Assembly (NCBI GenBank): GCA_004791645.1
Contig: SRSN01000010.1
Location: 1 to 34,537 of the forward strand
Direction: 5' to 3'
Source of the DNA: Alcaligenaceae bacterium 429
GTDB taxonomy: Bacteria; Pseudomonadota; Gammaproteobacteria; Burkholderiales; Burkholderiaceae_B
Length of the DNA stretch: 34,537 bases
In this document: in pieces, positions 34,209 to 34,537 of the stretch
How the letters are laid out: each line of letters starts with the position of its first letter
How positions within the stretch are numbered: the first letter of the stretch is position 1
The notes under the pieces: model-generated
The model's input: the letters and a program-made list of their open reading frames with translations, nothing else
What the model was told of the DNA's origin: nothing
Databases searched by the model: none
Translations under genes and position numbers: made by a program

Positions 34209-34457
34209 TCAGCCTTTTTTGCTAATCAGACCATAGATAAAGAGTACAACGATAGCGCCGATAACAGAGCCTATCAGGCCTACTTGCGCGCCTTGCTGAT
34301 ACAAACCTAGGCTTTGGCCTAAAAAGCCGCCTACTAGCGAACCTATGATCCCCAGTACGGTTGTCAGGATAATGCCCATACTTTGGTTGCCAGGCATGAT
34401 TGCGCGTGCCAGCAAACCTACGATGAAGCCTACGAGTAGCATCCAGATAAAGCCCAT
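34209..34457 (-). CDS. GlsB/YeaQ/YmgE family membrane protein
   Basis: An 82-residue protein with three hydrophobic Gly-rich segments (MGFIWMLLVGFIVGLLARAI, then IILTTVLGIIGSLVGGFLG and VGLIGSVIGAIVVLFIYGL), the typical form of the GlsB/YeaQ/YmgE stress-response (transglycosylase-associated) family. The start at 34457 has AAGGAG at the right distance; the frame is open 24 bases further upstream. It is convergent with the DUF3482 gene, 11 bases apart. Its biochemical function is not established in the family. Confidence 0.9.
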   Translation of the reverse strand: MGFIWMLLVGFIVGLLARAIMPGNQSMGIILTTVLGIIGSLVGGFLGQSLGLYQQGAQVGLIGSVIGAIVVLFIYGLISKKG

Positions 34458-34537
34458 GATTCGCTCCTTGTTACATATCAAGACCTTTCTATTGTAGAAA
34501 CTGCAGAGAATGTCTGTGTGTTAAATATGTAATAGAT

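Overview
The window looks like chromosomal DNA from a betaproteobacterium of the order Burkholderiales, probably family Alcaligenaceae. This rests on gene content and order (argS–SPOR–dsbA block, long-type leuA, DUF1840 protein, long-type bacterioferritin with Bfd, DUF2868/DUF3482 pair) and a moderate GC content. It is an inference, not a database match. No rRNA, tRNA, insertion sequence, CRISPR array or prophage was seen. Genes are densely packed and no gene-free stretch exceeds 300 bases.

Layout. (1) 56-2428, plus strand: three overlapping genes for an RraA-fold protein, a PLP aminotransferase and a RidA deaminase, closed by a terminator. (2) 2662-5025, plus: a complete MetNIQ-type amino-acid ABC importer. 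(3) 5170-8248, minus: dsbA, a SPOR-domain protein and argS. (4) 8368-11919, minus: a large secreted RHS/YD-repeat protein ending in a DUF2235 phospholipase-like domain, with a divergent DUF1840 gene. (5) 12473-15018, minus: a small membrane protein, an unlisted leucine-rich leader peptide, and leuA. (6) 15189-16116, plus: bfd and bfr for iron storage. (7) 16199-18514, minus: a Cys-rich membrane-anchored protein and prfC. (8) 18649-19365, plus: an SDR protein lacking the usual catalytic Tyr. (9) 19418-23754, minus: a four-gene polyamine-type ABC importer. (10) 23992-29013, minus: a DEAD-box helicase, a two-component system and mtnC. (11) 29214-34197, plus: LemA, two TPM-domain proteins, a DUF2868 membrane protein and a DUF3482 GTPase, facing a small GlsB/YeaQ membrane protein.

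How the genes fit together. The first two blocks plausibly form uptake plus catabolism of an amino acid or derivative: importer, aminotransferase, RidA to clear enamine/imine intermediates, and an RraA-type aldolase/decarboxylase acting on the keto acid. The LemA-to-DUF3482 run looks like one transcription unit with envelope-located and cytosolic parts. leuA appears to be controlled by ribosome-mediated attenuation.

Most notable for follow-up are the leuA leader (14290-14430, minus), the Sec-exported RHS–phospholipase protein without a visible immunity gene, the LemA/TPM/DUF2868/DUF3482 cluster, a short MetN lacking its regulatory domain, and two enzymes (SDR, MtnC) with substitutions at normally catalytic residues.
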